From Adenophora triphylla var. japonica (taxonomy: Eukaryota; Streptophyta; Magnoliopsida; Asterales; Campanulaceae), in the NCBI GenBank assembly GCA_022495995.1, contig JAFEMH010002508.1, positions 108,501 to 172,500 on the forward strand: 64,000 nt of DNA. Reading direction: 5' to 3'. Both the position numbers and the translations under genes were made by a program. Under the pieces are notes generated by a model that was given only the letters and a program-made list of their open reading frames with translations, was not told where the DNA came from and ran no database searches. Positions 51,885 through 62,577 of this stretch are shown one piece after another (the first letter of the stretch is position 1; each line of letters opens with the position of its first letter).

Positions 51885-51892
51885 GGGAGGAG

Positions 51893-51902
51893 TTGATTTA
51901 TG

Positions 51903-51938
<36 letters not shown>

Positions 51939-52682
51939 AAAGAGAGGCTAAGTGAAAACCCATGTAGGGCACTTAGGCAAAAGGAGAGGGTGTGTTGAAA
52001 AAAAAAAAAAATAATAATAATAATAAAAAAAATTATAAAAAATAAAAAAAAAAAAAAAATAAAAAAATGAGAGGCTAGGTGAAAATCCGAGAGGGCGCCT
52101 AGGCAAAAGGTGAGGAAGTGAAACATTGCATATCCTTTACATCACCGGAGTTGGAGTCATAAGGGAGGATTGGAGCGTAGGGTAGGATTGATCATTATTG
52201 GTGTTGGAGGTTTGGTTTAGAGGCGCTAAGTTAGAAAATCCTCGTTCTTTTGTGGAGATATAAGGGGGTGTAGGTGTTTTGTTACGAGGTAAAGTTTGTG
52301 CTTAATTCGAAATCATACAGAAAACTTTAGTTTATGAGGGAGATTGTAGTGTGAGATAAGCGTGGGGGAAAAAAATTAGGACATCTTTAGTTCCCCTTGG
52401 CTTTTTGATGTGTGGGCCTTAGCTTGGATGTCCCATTTTTGCATAGTTGGAGTTGGGGTCGAGCTAAGGCCATTGTTATCATTGTTATTTTTGGAGTGAT
52501 AAGGAGCGGAGTTTCATTCTCCGAGTACGTTGATTGGGTTGTTTGAGTTTGTTGATTTTTGATTGGTGGTTTAGAGGAGATTAGGGATCATTTTCTTCCC
52601 ATGCTACGCTGATTAGACCGGTGCTTAGAGTGGGGTTAGGATATTACTCAGGGACGAGTAATGGTCTAAGCGTGAGGGAATT
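51893..52682 (+). other. gypsy 3' non-coding region and PPT
   Basis: Long A runs (51906-51936, 52000-52065) with two copies of a gtgaaaa(c/t)cc...gcaaaagg segment, then low-complexity sequence up to a purine-rich stretch (aagcgtgagggaattt) just before the 3' LTR start. Confidence 0.6.
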
Positions 52683-53510
52683 TGATGTGGTGAATTTTAT
52701 ATATATTATTTCCCTAATTTTCTAGACATTTTTATCATCATTTTAATGTAATTTAGATTAGTTTTGATGTAATTTTGAGTAAACTATGAATTGGTGAGTT
52801 TATGGGAAATATTTGTAATTGTGAGACATTTTGAGTGATTTTGTGTTGTCCCTGCAAAAGTTTATTACTGTGGAGGATAAAGTGTTATTATCAGAAGTGC
52901 AGGGACCAAACTGCGAGAAGCTGAAGTTCAAAGAATCAAATTATAAAGAAGCAGAATTTTGAGGACCAAAGTGGAAATGAAGAAATTGGAAAATATGGTG
53001 ACGTGTGTGTGTGAAGAGATTTTGGAAAATAAATTAATTTATTGTTGAAAAAGGATCAACCAAGTAGTATTATTAAATAAGGACATTGAAGTTTCCTAAA
53101 ACAATGCATGTGGACCAAGGAGTATGTGATTTTATTAGAAACTGAATATTGTTTCAGTTTGGTCAACAAGGTAATCAAAGCTTTGACCGGAAATTGAAGC
53201 TCACGTGGACCGCGTTGACCGAGGCAATTGATGGGCTTGGCAGGCGCATGGATTGAAGGAGTAGTAGTATTTTTATTATTATTATTAATTATTTTTTCCT
53301 TTTTCTTTTTAGGTTTTCTTTTAGGTTTAGGATTGTTATTTGGAAACAAGTATAAATACTTGTTTCAACTACAGTTTTAGGGGAGACTTTTTATTATTTC
53401 TTCTTAGAGATTTGAGCAGTTTTTATGGAGAACTAAACCTTTTGCTTCGGATTTGAATCCCGAACCGTTTGTTTAATTCAATTGAGGTATTAATTTCTTT
53501 ATTTCTGAAT
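52683..53510 (+). repeat. 3' LTR (gypsy), partial
   Basis: Begins TGATGTGGTGAATTTT after the PPT. A TATA box (gtataaatac, about 53350) is followed by a leader-like segment. The U5 side seen at 43075-43533 is absent, because sequence turns into an inverted LTR piece at 53516. Confidence 0.65.
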
Positions 53511-53515
53511 CCCTA

Positions 53516-53848
53516 TTCACACACACACGTCACCATATTTTCCAATTTCTTCATTTCCACTTTGGTCCTCAAAATTCTGCTTCTTTATAATTTGATTCTT
53601 TGAACTTCAGCTTCTCGCAGTTTGGTCCCTGCACTTCTGATAATAACACTTTATCCTCCACAGTAATAAACTTTTGCAGGGACAACACAAAATCACTCAA
53701 AATGTCTCACAATTACAAATATTTCCCATAAACTCACCAATTCATAGTTTACTCAAAATTACATCAAAACTAATCTAAATTACATTAAAATGATGATAAA
53801 AATGTCTAGAAAATTAGGGAAATAATATATATAAAATCCACCACATCA
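53516..53848 (-). repeat. inverted copy of the LTR's first 333 bp
   Basis: Reverse complement of 52683-53015, equal in length and with a single mismatch that I can find (gaattt against ggattt). The pair would fold into a 333-bp hairpin with a ~500-bp loop. Confidence 0.9.
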
Positions 53849-53858
53849 ATAGGATATA

Positions 53859-54141
53859 CTCCCTCCGTCCCATTAGTATTAGCACAAACACTGTTTGCGC
53901 GGGAATTAAGGAATATAATATTTTAATAAAATGTTGTGAGTGTAAAAGAATGAGTGGAGAGAGAATGAGTGGAGGGTGTAATAAATTATAATGGTGTTGT
54001 GAGTATTAAAATAATGTAGGAGAGAGAATGAGTGGGGTTGGGTGAATATTTTATTAATATAAAGTTTCCTTTTTGGGAGTGTGCGGATATTAGCGGGACG
54101 CCCAAAAGGAAAGTGCTGCTAATATTAGCGGATCTGAGGAG
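53859..54141. mobile_element. Stowaway-like MITE
   Basis: Left end ctccctccgtcccattag; the right end is mutated (cggatctgaggag) but bordered by TA like the left. Confidence 0.75.
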
Positions 54142-54164
54142 TAGCACAGATGTGGTATAACAGA

Positions 54165-54895
54165 TAGTGGTAGAAAAGGGTATAGGGTATATGCCCTATA
54201 CCCTATAGGGTATACCCTATATCCTATGCCCTATACCCTATAGGGTAGGGTATACCCTATACCCTATGCCCTATACCCTATAGGTTATACCCTATACCTT
54301 ATGCACTATACCTTATACCCTATACCCTATAGGGTATATGGTATACCCTATGACCTATACCCTATAGGGTATACCCTATATGGTATACCCTATACCCTAT
54401 ACCCTATAGGATATATCATATAGGGTATACTCTAAACCCTATAGGGTATACCCTATACCCTTTAGGGTATACCCAATAGGGTATACCCTAAACCCTATAG
54501 GGTATACCTTATACCTTATAGGGTATATCCTATACACTATAGGGTATACCCTAAACCCTGTAGGGTATACCCTATATCCTATACCTTATACCCTATACCC
54601 TATACTCTATAGGGTATAGGGTATAGGATATACCCTAAATCCTATAGGGTATACCCTATACCCTATGCCCTATACCCTATACCCTATAGGGTATAGGGTA
54701 TACCCTAAATCCTATAGGGTATACCCTATACCCTATGTCCTATACCCTATAGGTTATATCCTATACTCTATGCCCTATACCTTATACCCTATACCCTATA
54801 CTCTATAGGGTATAGGGTATATCCTATAGGATATACCCTATACCCTATAGGGTATACCCTATACCCTATATCCTATAGGGTATACCCTACAGGGC
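54165..54895. repeat. CCCTATA/TATAGGG palindromic array
   Basis: About 730 bp of taccctatagggtata-type units in both orientations, with occasional ccctaaaccct words resembling the plant telomere repeat. Probably the right-hand continuation of the array at 42868-43070, with the gypsy element between. Confidence 0.9.
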
Positions 54896-55900
54896 CGGCT
54901 ATAAGGGTGTGCAAGAGGTTCCTTCGCTCCGGGCCCCAAATTTTAGAGGGCCCCCATTTTATCTAGGTACATTAGGTATATAGTTTAAAAAAAAAATTAT
55001 GTTGTGCGAAAAGTAATGATCAATGTAATAAATTATTTTTGAATTTTAATACTTAATTTTGTTAATAAGTATTTTTTTTTATAATTTATTAATATCAATT
55101 ATTACTTAGGTATATTAATATTTCTTAGAAGTTTAAATTATTAAATTATTATTAATAAATTCAAAATAATTAAATTAATGAATATTATTGTTAATTAATA
55201 ACATTATTATTTTCGATTTTATGTATTATTACTAGTTATTATTAATATTATTATTAATTATATAATAATATTATTATTAATTATATAATAATAACTATTA
55301 ATATATTCAATTATATAATTGAATAATTAACAATAACATCATTATTAGTCTTATTATTAAGTACTATTACTAATTATATGATAATGTTATTATTCTTGAT
55401 ATTAGGCATACTAATATAACTAAAATTTTGGGTAAATCAAATAAAAAGCATGTAAATATTTTAGGTAACTTTTGTAAATTTCGGTAATAAAAATCTAAAA
55501 TATTTTTTCCTATTCAATAAAAAATAATAAAAATTACTAATATTATTAATACTATTATTAATATTATTACTGTAGTAGGATAAAAAAATCTAAAATATTT
55601 TGTAAAAATATTTTTTGCTATTCAATAAAAAATAATAAAAATTACTAGCTATTATTAATAATTAATATTAATATTAATATTAATTAATTAATTAATTAAT
55701 TAATTAATTAATTAATTAATTAATAATTTATTAATAAATATTATTAATAATAAATATTATTATTCTTAATATTAGACATAAATATTTTAGTTAGTGTATA
55801 ATATAGTGTGAAATAAATATAAGTACGTGTGATGTGACATTGTTTGATTGGATTTTAAAATTTCACGCGAATTATGGGCCAAAGCAAGATCCAACCATTC
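54896..55900. other. AT-rich non-coding DNA
   Basis: Mostly tta/taat low complexity, including a (ttaa)n run at about 55680-55722. The start (gggccggctataagggtgtg) looks like a different origin, but no element ends were found. Confidence 0.6.
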
Positions 55901-55919
55901 ATAACATTAAATCAAACGG

Positions 55920-56400
55920 TCCAAAATCATTTAAACAAACACAATCCCTCCCTCTCCCTATTTCTCTCTCTCTCTCTCCTCTCTTCAATTTCATTTACTT
56001 GGTGCCTACGAAGCAAGAACCGCCGTTCTCTCTCTCTCTCATTTCCCAGCCTCCTTCACCGCCCTTCGTAGCCTCCGCCGTCGCCGGAGCAGCCTGCGAT
56101 ACCTTCGCCCTCCCTCCCTCTCTCTATTTCTCTCCTCATTTCTCTCTCTCTCTCTTCATTTAAAAAACTCAAACACCTCTCGCAAACTCGTCAACCCTTC
56201 TCTCGTTTATTTTCGCGGCTCACCCAGAGGAGGAGGAGGAGGAGGAGGAGAGATGGTGTCGCTAAAGCTGCAGAAGAGGCTCGCCTCAAGCGTCCTCAAG
56301 TGTGGAAAGGGCAAGGTTTGGCTCGATCCTAATGAAGTCAGCGAGATTTCCATGGCCAATTCCAATCGGTTCTCAAATCCATTTCCTTTTAATTTCATGT
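55920..56400 (+). pseudogene. captured RPL19 leader and first exon
   Basis: After a CT-rich leader, ATG at 56253 opens [20 protein letters not shown] and [17 protein letters not shown] (37 codons, to 56363), the N-terminus of cytosolic ribosomal protein eL19. The next expected residues (RQNIRKLVKDG) do not follow here or in the next 1.1 kb. The sequence runs into intron-like DNA and then CACTA subterminal repeats. It is therefore a captured promoter/exon fragment, not a gene. The base after AATTCCA is not a GT donor, so splicing at the usual place may be lost. Confidence 0.9.
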
Positions 56401-56879
56401 TTAATTCCGTTTTCCGATGAATTTTTGGCGTTTTTATTCTATAAAGTTGTATGAATTTGCTGTTTTGTGCATAATATTGCTATCGGAGATTCATTTCTGC
56501 TTATGATTTTCGGCGTTTTAGTTTTTACACAGATGTGGATGATCTATCAGGCTCTCTTTTGTGTAATTTTACCATAGCTCCGTTTGCGTTGTATGCTTCT
56601 ACCATTTGGTGATTTTGTAAAGATTCAAAATTTTAGAAACCTAGTATGGAAATTTTTATTTTTTCAGATTTGGTGGTTGATTGTGGTTCTTAGGTGGTTC
56701 TTTGGTGGTGATGGGTGGTGATTGGTGGTGAAAGTTTGTGAGGACTATTTGAGTATAAAAGAAATTTAGGGAACTGATTTGATAATAATAAAAGTTAAGG
56801 AACTGATATGAAAATAATAAAAGTTAAGGGACTGATTTGATAAAAAAAAGCTAAGAGACTGATTTAATATATATATATA

Positions 56880-57488
56880 TATATTTTAATAAAAAATATC
56901 AAATTAGCGACGGAAATATCCATCGGTAATTTGATATATCAAAAATAAAAAATATTGAAAAAAGAAAATTTAAAAAAATTAATAAAATTGGGAAAATTGG
57001 GTATAAATTTTAGCGACGGAATGATCCGTCGATAATCCGTCACTAAATTGGTCTAAAAAATAAAACGACCATTTAAATAGAGACGAAATGATCTGTCGAT
57101 AATCCGTCACTAAAATGGTCCAAAAAAATAAAATGACAATTTAAATAACGACGAAATAATCCGTCGATAATCCGTCACGAAAATGGTTCAAAAAATAAAA
57201 TGACCGTTTAAATAGCGACGGAATTTTCCGTCACTAATCTGTCGGCATAATGTTTTAAATTGGTCATTTATTTCACCAAATTACCGACGGATTTTAAAAC
57301 GTTAGTGACCGAAATTTCCGTCACTAATCTGATTGAGAACCGTCAGTAATCCGTCGAAAAATTTAGTGACGCACGTTTTAACATCGGATTTTTTACGTCT
57401 AAAATCCGTCACTAAATTGATTTAGTGGCGGATTTTTGGCATTTAGTGACGGATTTTTCCGTTGGTAACTGCCGTTTTTCTTGTAGTG
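56880..57488. repeat. right subterminal repeats of CACTA
   Basis: Many aatccgtcactaaa / gacgga words in the orientation opposite to the left end, running into gccgtttttcttgtagtg. Confidence 0.85.
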
Positions 57489-57491
57489 TCA

Positions 57492-59117
57492 TAAGAGCCT
57501 TTAAACATGATGGTAAGTATAAGGCAAGCAATGCTATTAGAATCATCAACATGTTTCTAATGTTGCTCCTTATTTGCCCTTTGCAACATTTGCAGTGGGT
57601 TCAGTAGGAACGAATTCGTCAAGAACGTACACATTTACCCAAGAACCATTCTTTAGGCTTCTGATCCAATCAGAATTATTTGTATCGTTTCTTTCGAACT
57701 TTGTCCTTCATAAGGATGAATCGCAATTATTATTATGTAATGCTACTTCTACAACAAAATATACAAATTATATGAACACATATCAATACCATTACATTTA
57801 TCATTTAAGAGCAAATAATGTATTTTACAAATACTCTCACTAAATCATACACCTTCCAATGCAAATAAGCATAATATGCATTTAATGGGCTAAGATTCAA
57901 CTTTAATTTAATCTCAAGTACGCTATGGCGCACCGCTCAAGATTAAATTAATTAGGTAGAAAACATCAATCATATCGTATATGACTCTTACATCTTTTAT
58001 GAGATTTATTTAAGACATCATATTTCTAAGCATATTTTTAATCTCATCTTATGCCTTGGATCCAAAAACATTTTGATAACCCAATTAAGTTCATCCACTT
58101 TAAACGTATTGGAACCACCATTTCCTCATCTTGCTCGCAAACGGAATAGAATCAAAGCACCTTGCTATGGCAAGCCCACCCAAAACTATCCGAGTGGTCT
58201 CAAGTGTTTTAATCATGAATTGGCATAAAGAACTTAAAAGTTAAATGAAGGTTATTTAAAGTAGATTATAAGCATATCAACAAAGATAATCATAACTGTG
58301 CACCAGGTAAGTTTTCAAGAAAATAGGTGAGCCACAAGGATTGCTTAAGTACCAAATCTTCCTTCGACAGAACTCTCCTAGTCATTCACAATTATAATAC
58401 CAATTTGAATGCAACATAATCAATACTTTGTATACTGACTTGTTTCTCATAAACAATCAGACTCGTAAACTGACTTGTTTCTCATAAACAATCAGATTCC
58501 TTCAAATTTTGCGTATACTGACTTGTTTCTCATAAACAATCAGAAAACCAAAATTTAACGTTTCAACTAATCATTTAACAAATTATTATTCAATGTTTCA
58601 ACTAAACATCTAATAAAATTCTTAACACTTAAGAACAAATAATTCATGCATCACAACAATTAATAAAAACACATTTAAATTAATTAAGCATGCATAATCA
58701 ATGAATTAATCTAGCATAGCCCTATAAATTTTAATTTCCAGAAATTTATAGCATTCAGATCAAAACATAAACATATCAGATTGTAAATATAATCAAAGAT
58801 GATGAAAATTCAACAAAACTGATACTGCTCAGATCAGGCATGTTCTGTCGCACGACTAGGACATCCAGATGTCTAGAACAGTCGCACGACCAGAGTAGCC
58901 AGTCTGGCAGATTATCTGAACTTCAATCAATTTCAATCATAAAGCAATTAAATCAAGTAAACAACTTTTACATATTTAACTCAGCATAATCAGAAGACGA
59001 TTTTCACATTGTTTCACATAGACAATCAAAATTCTACCGCATACAAAACATGCAATAAGCATATAAACGATTTATATCTTAATTCTAGCATGTTAATTCA
59101 AACTTAATCATACGAAC
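57492..59117 (-). other. copia B 5' leader and gag remnant, right of the CACTA insertion
   Basis: Continues the copia interior (compare 12993-14619), with the 26-27 bp triple repeat at 58435-58545. No intact gag frame on the minus strand. Short open plus-strand frames are in antisense and not genes. Confidence 0.7.
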
Positions 59118-59132
59118 GGGGCTCTGATACCA
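59118..59132 (-). other. copia primer-binding site (B)
   Basis: ggggctctgatacca; the reverse complement TGGTATCAGAGCCCC matches initiator-Met tRNA. Confidence 0.9.
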
Positions 59133-59133
59133 C

Positions 59134-60544
59134 TGTTGGGTTTTATGGGTCCACGCGGCAATGAATAAGCATCTAAATAACATAAAACCCAAAGCCCTAA
59201 GATCCGTTCTATACGATTAAATTGAATTCCTATGAGATAGAATTAACCAACCTTAATTGCTTTCCGGTCTTGAGCTATCGAACAATCTATCGGTGTGATT
59301 TTGAATCACAATCTTCGATCTTCAAAACCTTTCAATCTTCGGATTGCTTTGGACAATTTGAACTCTAGGCCTTGATCGTCGTACGAGCGAAGACCCTCTA
59401 GTAGTATCCACACTTTAGAATGAACCAAGAACAGTTCTTGAGAATTGCTAGATTCTTAAACTTTAGGAAGAATATTGAGAGAACTTTTGTTATGATTTTC
59501 TTGAGAAAATTCGGCTAGGCTGCTAGGGTTTACAGACTGCATATTTATACTACCTTAGTATTGATATTAGTTTCCTAATCGAATTAGGAAACTGCTCTGT
59601 ATACGCCTCTGGCCTTAATGTGTCGCACGACCACAAGCAGCCCATGGGCATGTTGTGTCGCACGACCCAAAACCCCATATGTCAAGATTAGTCGCACGAC
59701 CAAGCAAAGCCATATGCAGGAATCTCAATCATTCTTCCTTTGGTTTAACCAATTCATTCTAGTTGTGTGTGACCAAATAGGATTATATTATGTTGGCAAT
59801 GAGCTCGATCAAATCGACCCTCATAAGATATAAGCGGACTCTAGCAAGCCATTATATCTACCCAAATAATATAACGTAAGAGTTCACGTTTCCAATGGTA
59901 CACTTCCATTTTTCCTTTGTCTCACGATGTTATATTGAACACAAGTCATGGTCCACGTCAACTTGTATTTGTTCAATGCTTTCTCGATCTTGAGTATAAT
60001 GATAATCCAATCGCATTAGGGTGTGGCCACACTCTTTCATCATTATCACTCATTGAGAGGCCCAAGCAAAACATCTCTCTTTCGAGGGACAAATTTCATC
60101 TTGACTTATCATCCATCCCATCATGAATCCAATCATGCCAAAGATAGCCTTTATAAATATCGTGTTAAGATATCGTTTGACTAAAATCAAACATGACTTT
60201 CATCATATGTAAGGTCATGATAATCTCAGGTCTAGGGACTAAATGAAGTGACCATATGAGATTTAATTATGACATTTGACCAAGACATAAATCTCATATG
60301 GGTCAAGTCCAGTCACTTGTTCTCTAACAAGTACCCATAATTTCAATGTGCATCTCTATGCATATAATCATCATATGATTATCCATTGACAATTATACTA
60401 ATTATTCTCTTAATAATCAGGGACGAAGATTATTACAATAAATATGCAAACTATATAATAATCAAATAATAAACTTAAACGATAAAGATGATACATAACG
60501 GTTTTTAGTTAAACATAACTAAAGCCTAGGGCATTACACCAACA
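59134..60544 (-). repeat. 5' LTR (copia B)
   Basis: 1411 bp, complete. Carries right-LTR variants shared with 14635-15865, such as gtgaccaaatagg and cattgagaggccc. Shows the site (60364/60365) where block A's LTR was cut by a CACTA end. Confidence 0.93.
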
Positions 60545-60890
60545 AAACTAAATGAACCTAGCCACATATATAGGCCATATAAATGTTTGGGAATATGATC
60601 ATGTTGGTGAAATTGTTTCTTTTCTTTTTCTTTCTCTCTGTGCTTTCATTTCAAATATTCCAGACAGATCTTGTCTGAAGAATATTAACTAATCTTTTAC
60701 CACCCATTGAGTCTATACAGAACATGAAAAGTTCACGATTGATTCATATGCTTATATGTGTATGTATCAAGTCCAATTCTCCGTGCAAGATTAGGAGAGA
60801 TGACTTAGAGATTGTGGGGAATAGAATCTAGGAGTATGACCTTTTACCAAGAGAACAATACCAACGGCCATACTTCACATTTGAGACGCC
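60545..60890. other. upstream region of miR395 hairpins 4 and 5
   Basis: Former shared spacer between hairpins 3 and 4 before the copia insertion. Non-coding; short similarity to the reverse complement of 27541-27600 (gattg...gggaata). Confidence 0.5.
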
Positions 60891-60958
60891 TTTCTGACCA
60901 GGTTCAAACTTCAGGTGTTGATGTTCACCTACCAAGATCGTTGAATTGTTTATAAATA
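60891..60958 (+). promoter_or_regulatory. conserved miR395 promoter block and TATA box (hairpin 4)
   Basis: The 22-bp block (60891-60912) is identical to the one upstream of hairpin 1, followed by a shared gatgttcacctac-like stretch and a TATA box (TATAAATA, 60951-60958). The hairpin starts about 65 bp further on, so transcription likely begins just before it. Confidence 0.75.
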
Positions 60959-61023
60959 GTAGCTCATTTTCCTTAATTTACCATTACGAAGCAACTGGAA
61001 AATTCAAACACATGAAAGTCAAT

Positions 61024-61130
61024 TGTCCACTAGAGTTCCCTAAGAACACTTCATTGGGTTACAATGAGTCCCATCGCTTAGGGTATAACCAATCCCACTG
61101 AAGTGTTTGGGGGAACTCCGGGTGCCACTT
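61024..61130 (+). ncRNA. MIR395: miR395 precursor, canonical mature sequence (hairpin 4)
   Basis: Mature 61098-61118 starts CTGAAGTGTTTGGGGG and ends AACTC, exactly canonical. The 5' arm (tagagttccctaagaacact at 61031-61050, then tcattgg) pairs with it. Promoter elements lie close upstream. Hairpin 5 follows in the same direction 100 bp later, so one primary transcript could carry both. Confidence 0.93.
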
Positions 61131-61236
61131 GACATGGATTTGTTATTATTTGTGTTTATTGTCTTCAATATTCTTGTGATTATATTAACATAGAACGGAA
61201 CTAGCAAAGAAAGTGCGAAATGAAGGGACAGCCTAG

Positions 61237-61347
61237 TGTCCCCTAGAGTTCTCTTGTAATATTTCATTGGGTTTCTTTTAGCCCTATCACAAGATAGTGG
61301 ATAAGCTAACCTACTGAAGTGTTTGGGGGAATTCCACGTGACACTTG
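61237..61347 (+). ncRNA. MIR395: miR395 precursor, one-base variant (hairpin 5)
   Basis: The 3' arm at 61314-61334 starts CTGAAGTGTTTGGGGG and ends AATTC, differing from canonical miR395 at position 19 only. The 5' arm is gtgtcccctagagttctctt (61237-61256) then gtaatatttcattgg. Position 19 tolerates mismatch well in plant miRNAs, so function is plausible. Confidence 0.88.
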
Positions 61348-61483
61348 ACTCAGATTAGCAAGAAAGGGCAATCGACAATCATCGTTACCACTGCACATTG
61401 TGAGTTGTTTTGCACACTTGGACTTAAATGTTTTAAGCATCCTATTTTTTCAGATATAAATTGCTGGATTGTCTCTTTAGTAG

Positions 61484-61602
61484 GTTTTTTTTTTTTTTTT
61501 GATGATGTCCCACGTCAGGAGTCAAGGAGAGGGATCGAATCCTGATGCTAAGCGAGAGTGAGGCCTGACTTTACACCACTGTGCCACTCCTTTGCGGACA
61601 AC
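61484..61602 (-). mobile_element. tRNA-derived SINE
   Basis: On the minus strand: GGAGTGGCACAGTGGTG (A-box-like), GGATTCGATCCC (B box) and a 3' poly-A (plus-strand T run 61485-61500). Flanked by a perfect 12-bp duplication tctctttagtag (61472-61483, 61603-61614). Confidence 0.88.
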
Positions 61603-61614
61603 TCTCTTTAGTAG

Positions 61615-61959
61615 TTCAAACACTATTTAGTTGTGGTACGGGCCTATTGATGCAGTTTGGTTATCTCCATGTGAGTTTGGCTCTGGAAATGAGGGGAGTA
61701 TATATCATGGAATTTCAGGCAGTGGCAAAGCAATTTTTTTTTCTTAAATCTAAGTTTTGTATCAGGTCTTGCTTTTTGTTGCCTGGTGGGTTCTCTTTTC
61801 TAGTATGGAATTGTGTGGCATTTTATATTTTCAATGTTACTAATTTTATCATTTGTTGCTGAGAAAAAAAAAAGAGGGTCAAAAATGATAAAATTAATTT
61901 TTTTAATGGTACAAATGTTAAAATTTTAAATTAATATTCATTCAAACACTTAGCTTTTA
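61615..61959. other. non-coding spacer
   Basis: A 93-codon open frame (61581-61862) overlaps the SINE and shows no family features. Nothing else seen. Confidence 0.5.
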
Positions 61960-62199
61960 CTCCCTCCGACCCAGTTTAATGTTTCTACTTTGACTTTGCA
62001 CGGATTTAAAGAAAAAGTAAATGTTGTGAATATAAAAAATAAAGTAGGGAAGAAAAAGTTGGTAGGGAATAATAAGTGGGTCATTATTGTGATTGTAGCC
62101 GGTGAATCTCATTGTCTATTTTAAAAAATAAAGCAACTAAGAATTTTAATATATGACAGATTAAAAAGGAAAATAAAAACATTAAACGAGACGGGGGAG
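61960..62199. mobile_element. Stowaway-like MITE
   Basis: ctccctccgacccagtttaa at the left, ttaaacgagacgggggag at the right, with TA borders. Confidence 0.8.
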
Positions 62200-62577
62200 T
62201 AGCATTTAGATGGCTAGTAAATTATGCAATTCGCGAAAAATATGCTCGCTGACATAATCATATTTTTTATTATTTTTACCAGAATGGTTTTGGGTTTGGA
62301 CAGTTTGGATGCTCAAAAGCTTTGGTAGTCCCTTTCAAATAATATTTTTTAGTCTAAGATATTAAGAATTATCAAGCAAAGCACTGTAAGTTGAGGAAGC
62401 AGTGAACAAAATTTTATTAACATGCTGAAACCATAAAGAATTACATCATCTTTGACCTTTTCTCAATGCAAGCTTTTCAGAAAATGTAAACAAACAAACA
62501 ATGAAAAAAAAAAAAAAAAAAGAAACATTGAAATTTTCAGTCACAAATTCAATCAACAATAATTATCGATCAACACA

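Larger units (their letters stand above)
43075..53848 (+). mobile_element. Athila-like Ty3/gypsy retrotransposon, nested in CACTA
   Basis: Plus-strand element: 5' LTR end (to 43533), PBS at 43534-43551 (TGGCGCCGTTGCCGGGGA, as in Athila-type elements), gag, protease, RT, RNase H, integrase, then a long 3' region with a captured DRP1 fragment and a hAT insertion, PPT near 52670 and a 3' LTR start at 52683. The two LTR remnants do not overlap, and the 3' end carries an inverted LTR piece. Several frameshifts make it non-autonomous. Confidence 0.85.
41224..57488. mobile_element. 16.3-kb non-autonomous CACTA element
   Basis: Termini are CACTACAAGAAAA at the left and TTTTTCTTGTAGTG at the right, with a TCA duplication on both sides (41221-41223, 57489-57491) and an intact empty site at 12990-12992. 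Inside: 132-bp subterminal repeats, AT-rich satellite, TATAGGG arrays, a nested gypsy element, a captured RPL19 first exon and right-hand subterminal repeats. No tnp2 or tnpA gene is visible, so it would need transposase from elsewhere. Confidence 0.93.
34905..60544 (-). mobile_element. Ty1/copia retrotransposon, block B copy, split by CACTA
   Basis: Same element as block A but with both LTRs complete: left 34905-36317, right 59134-60544, each TGTTGG...CCAACA. PBS at 59118-59132 and PPT at 36318-36332 place it on the minus strand. The flanks aaatt and aaact are an imperfect 5-bp target duplication. A 16.3-kb CACTA element at 41224-57488 interrupts the gag region. Coding parts are decayed. It lies inside the miR395 cluster, between hairpins 3 and 4. 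Confidence 0.92.

Noticed and set aside
54165..54895. Telomere or interstitial telomeric repeat
   Set aside because: ccctaaaccct words are only occasional variants of a CCCTATA unit, and both orientations are mixed.
54165..54895. CRISPR-like array
   Set aside because: No constant repeat with unique spacers; plant nuclear context.
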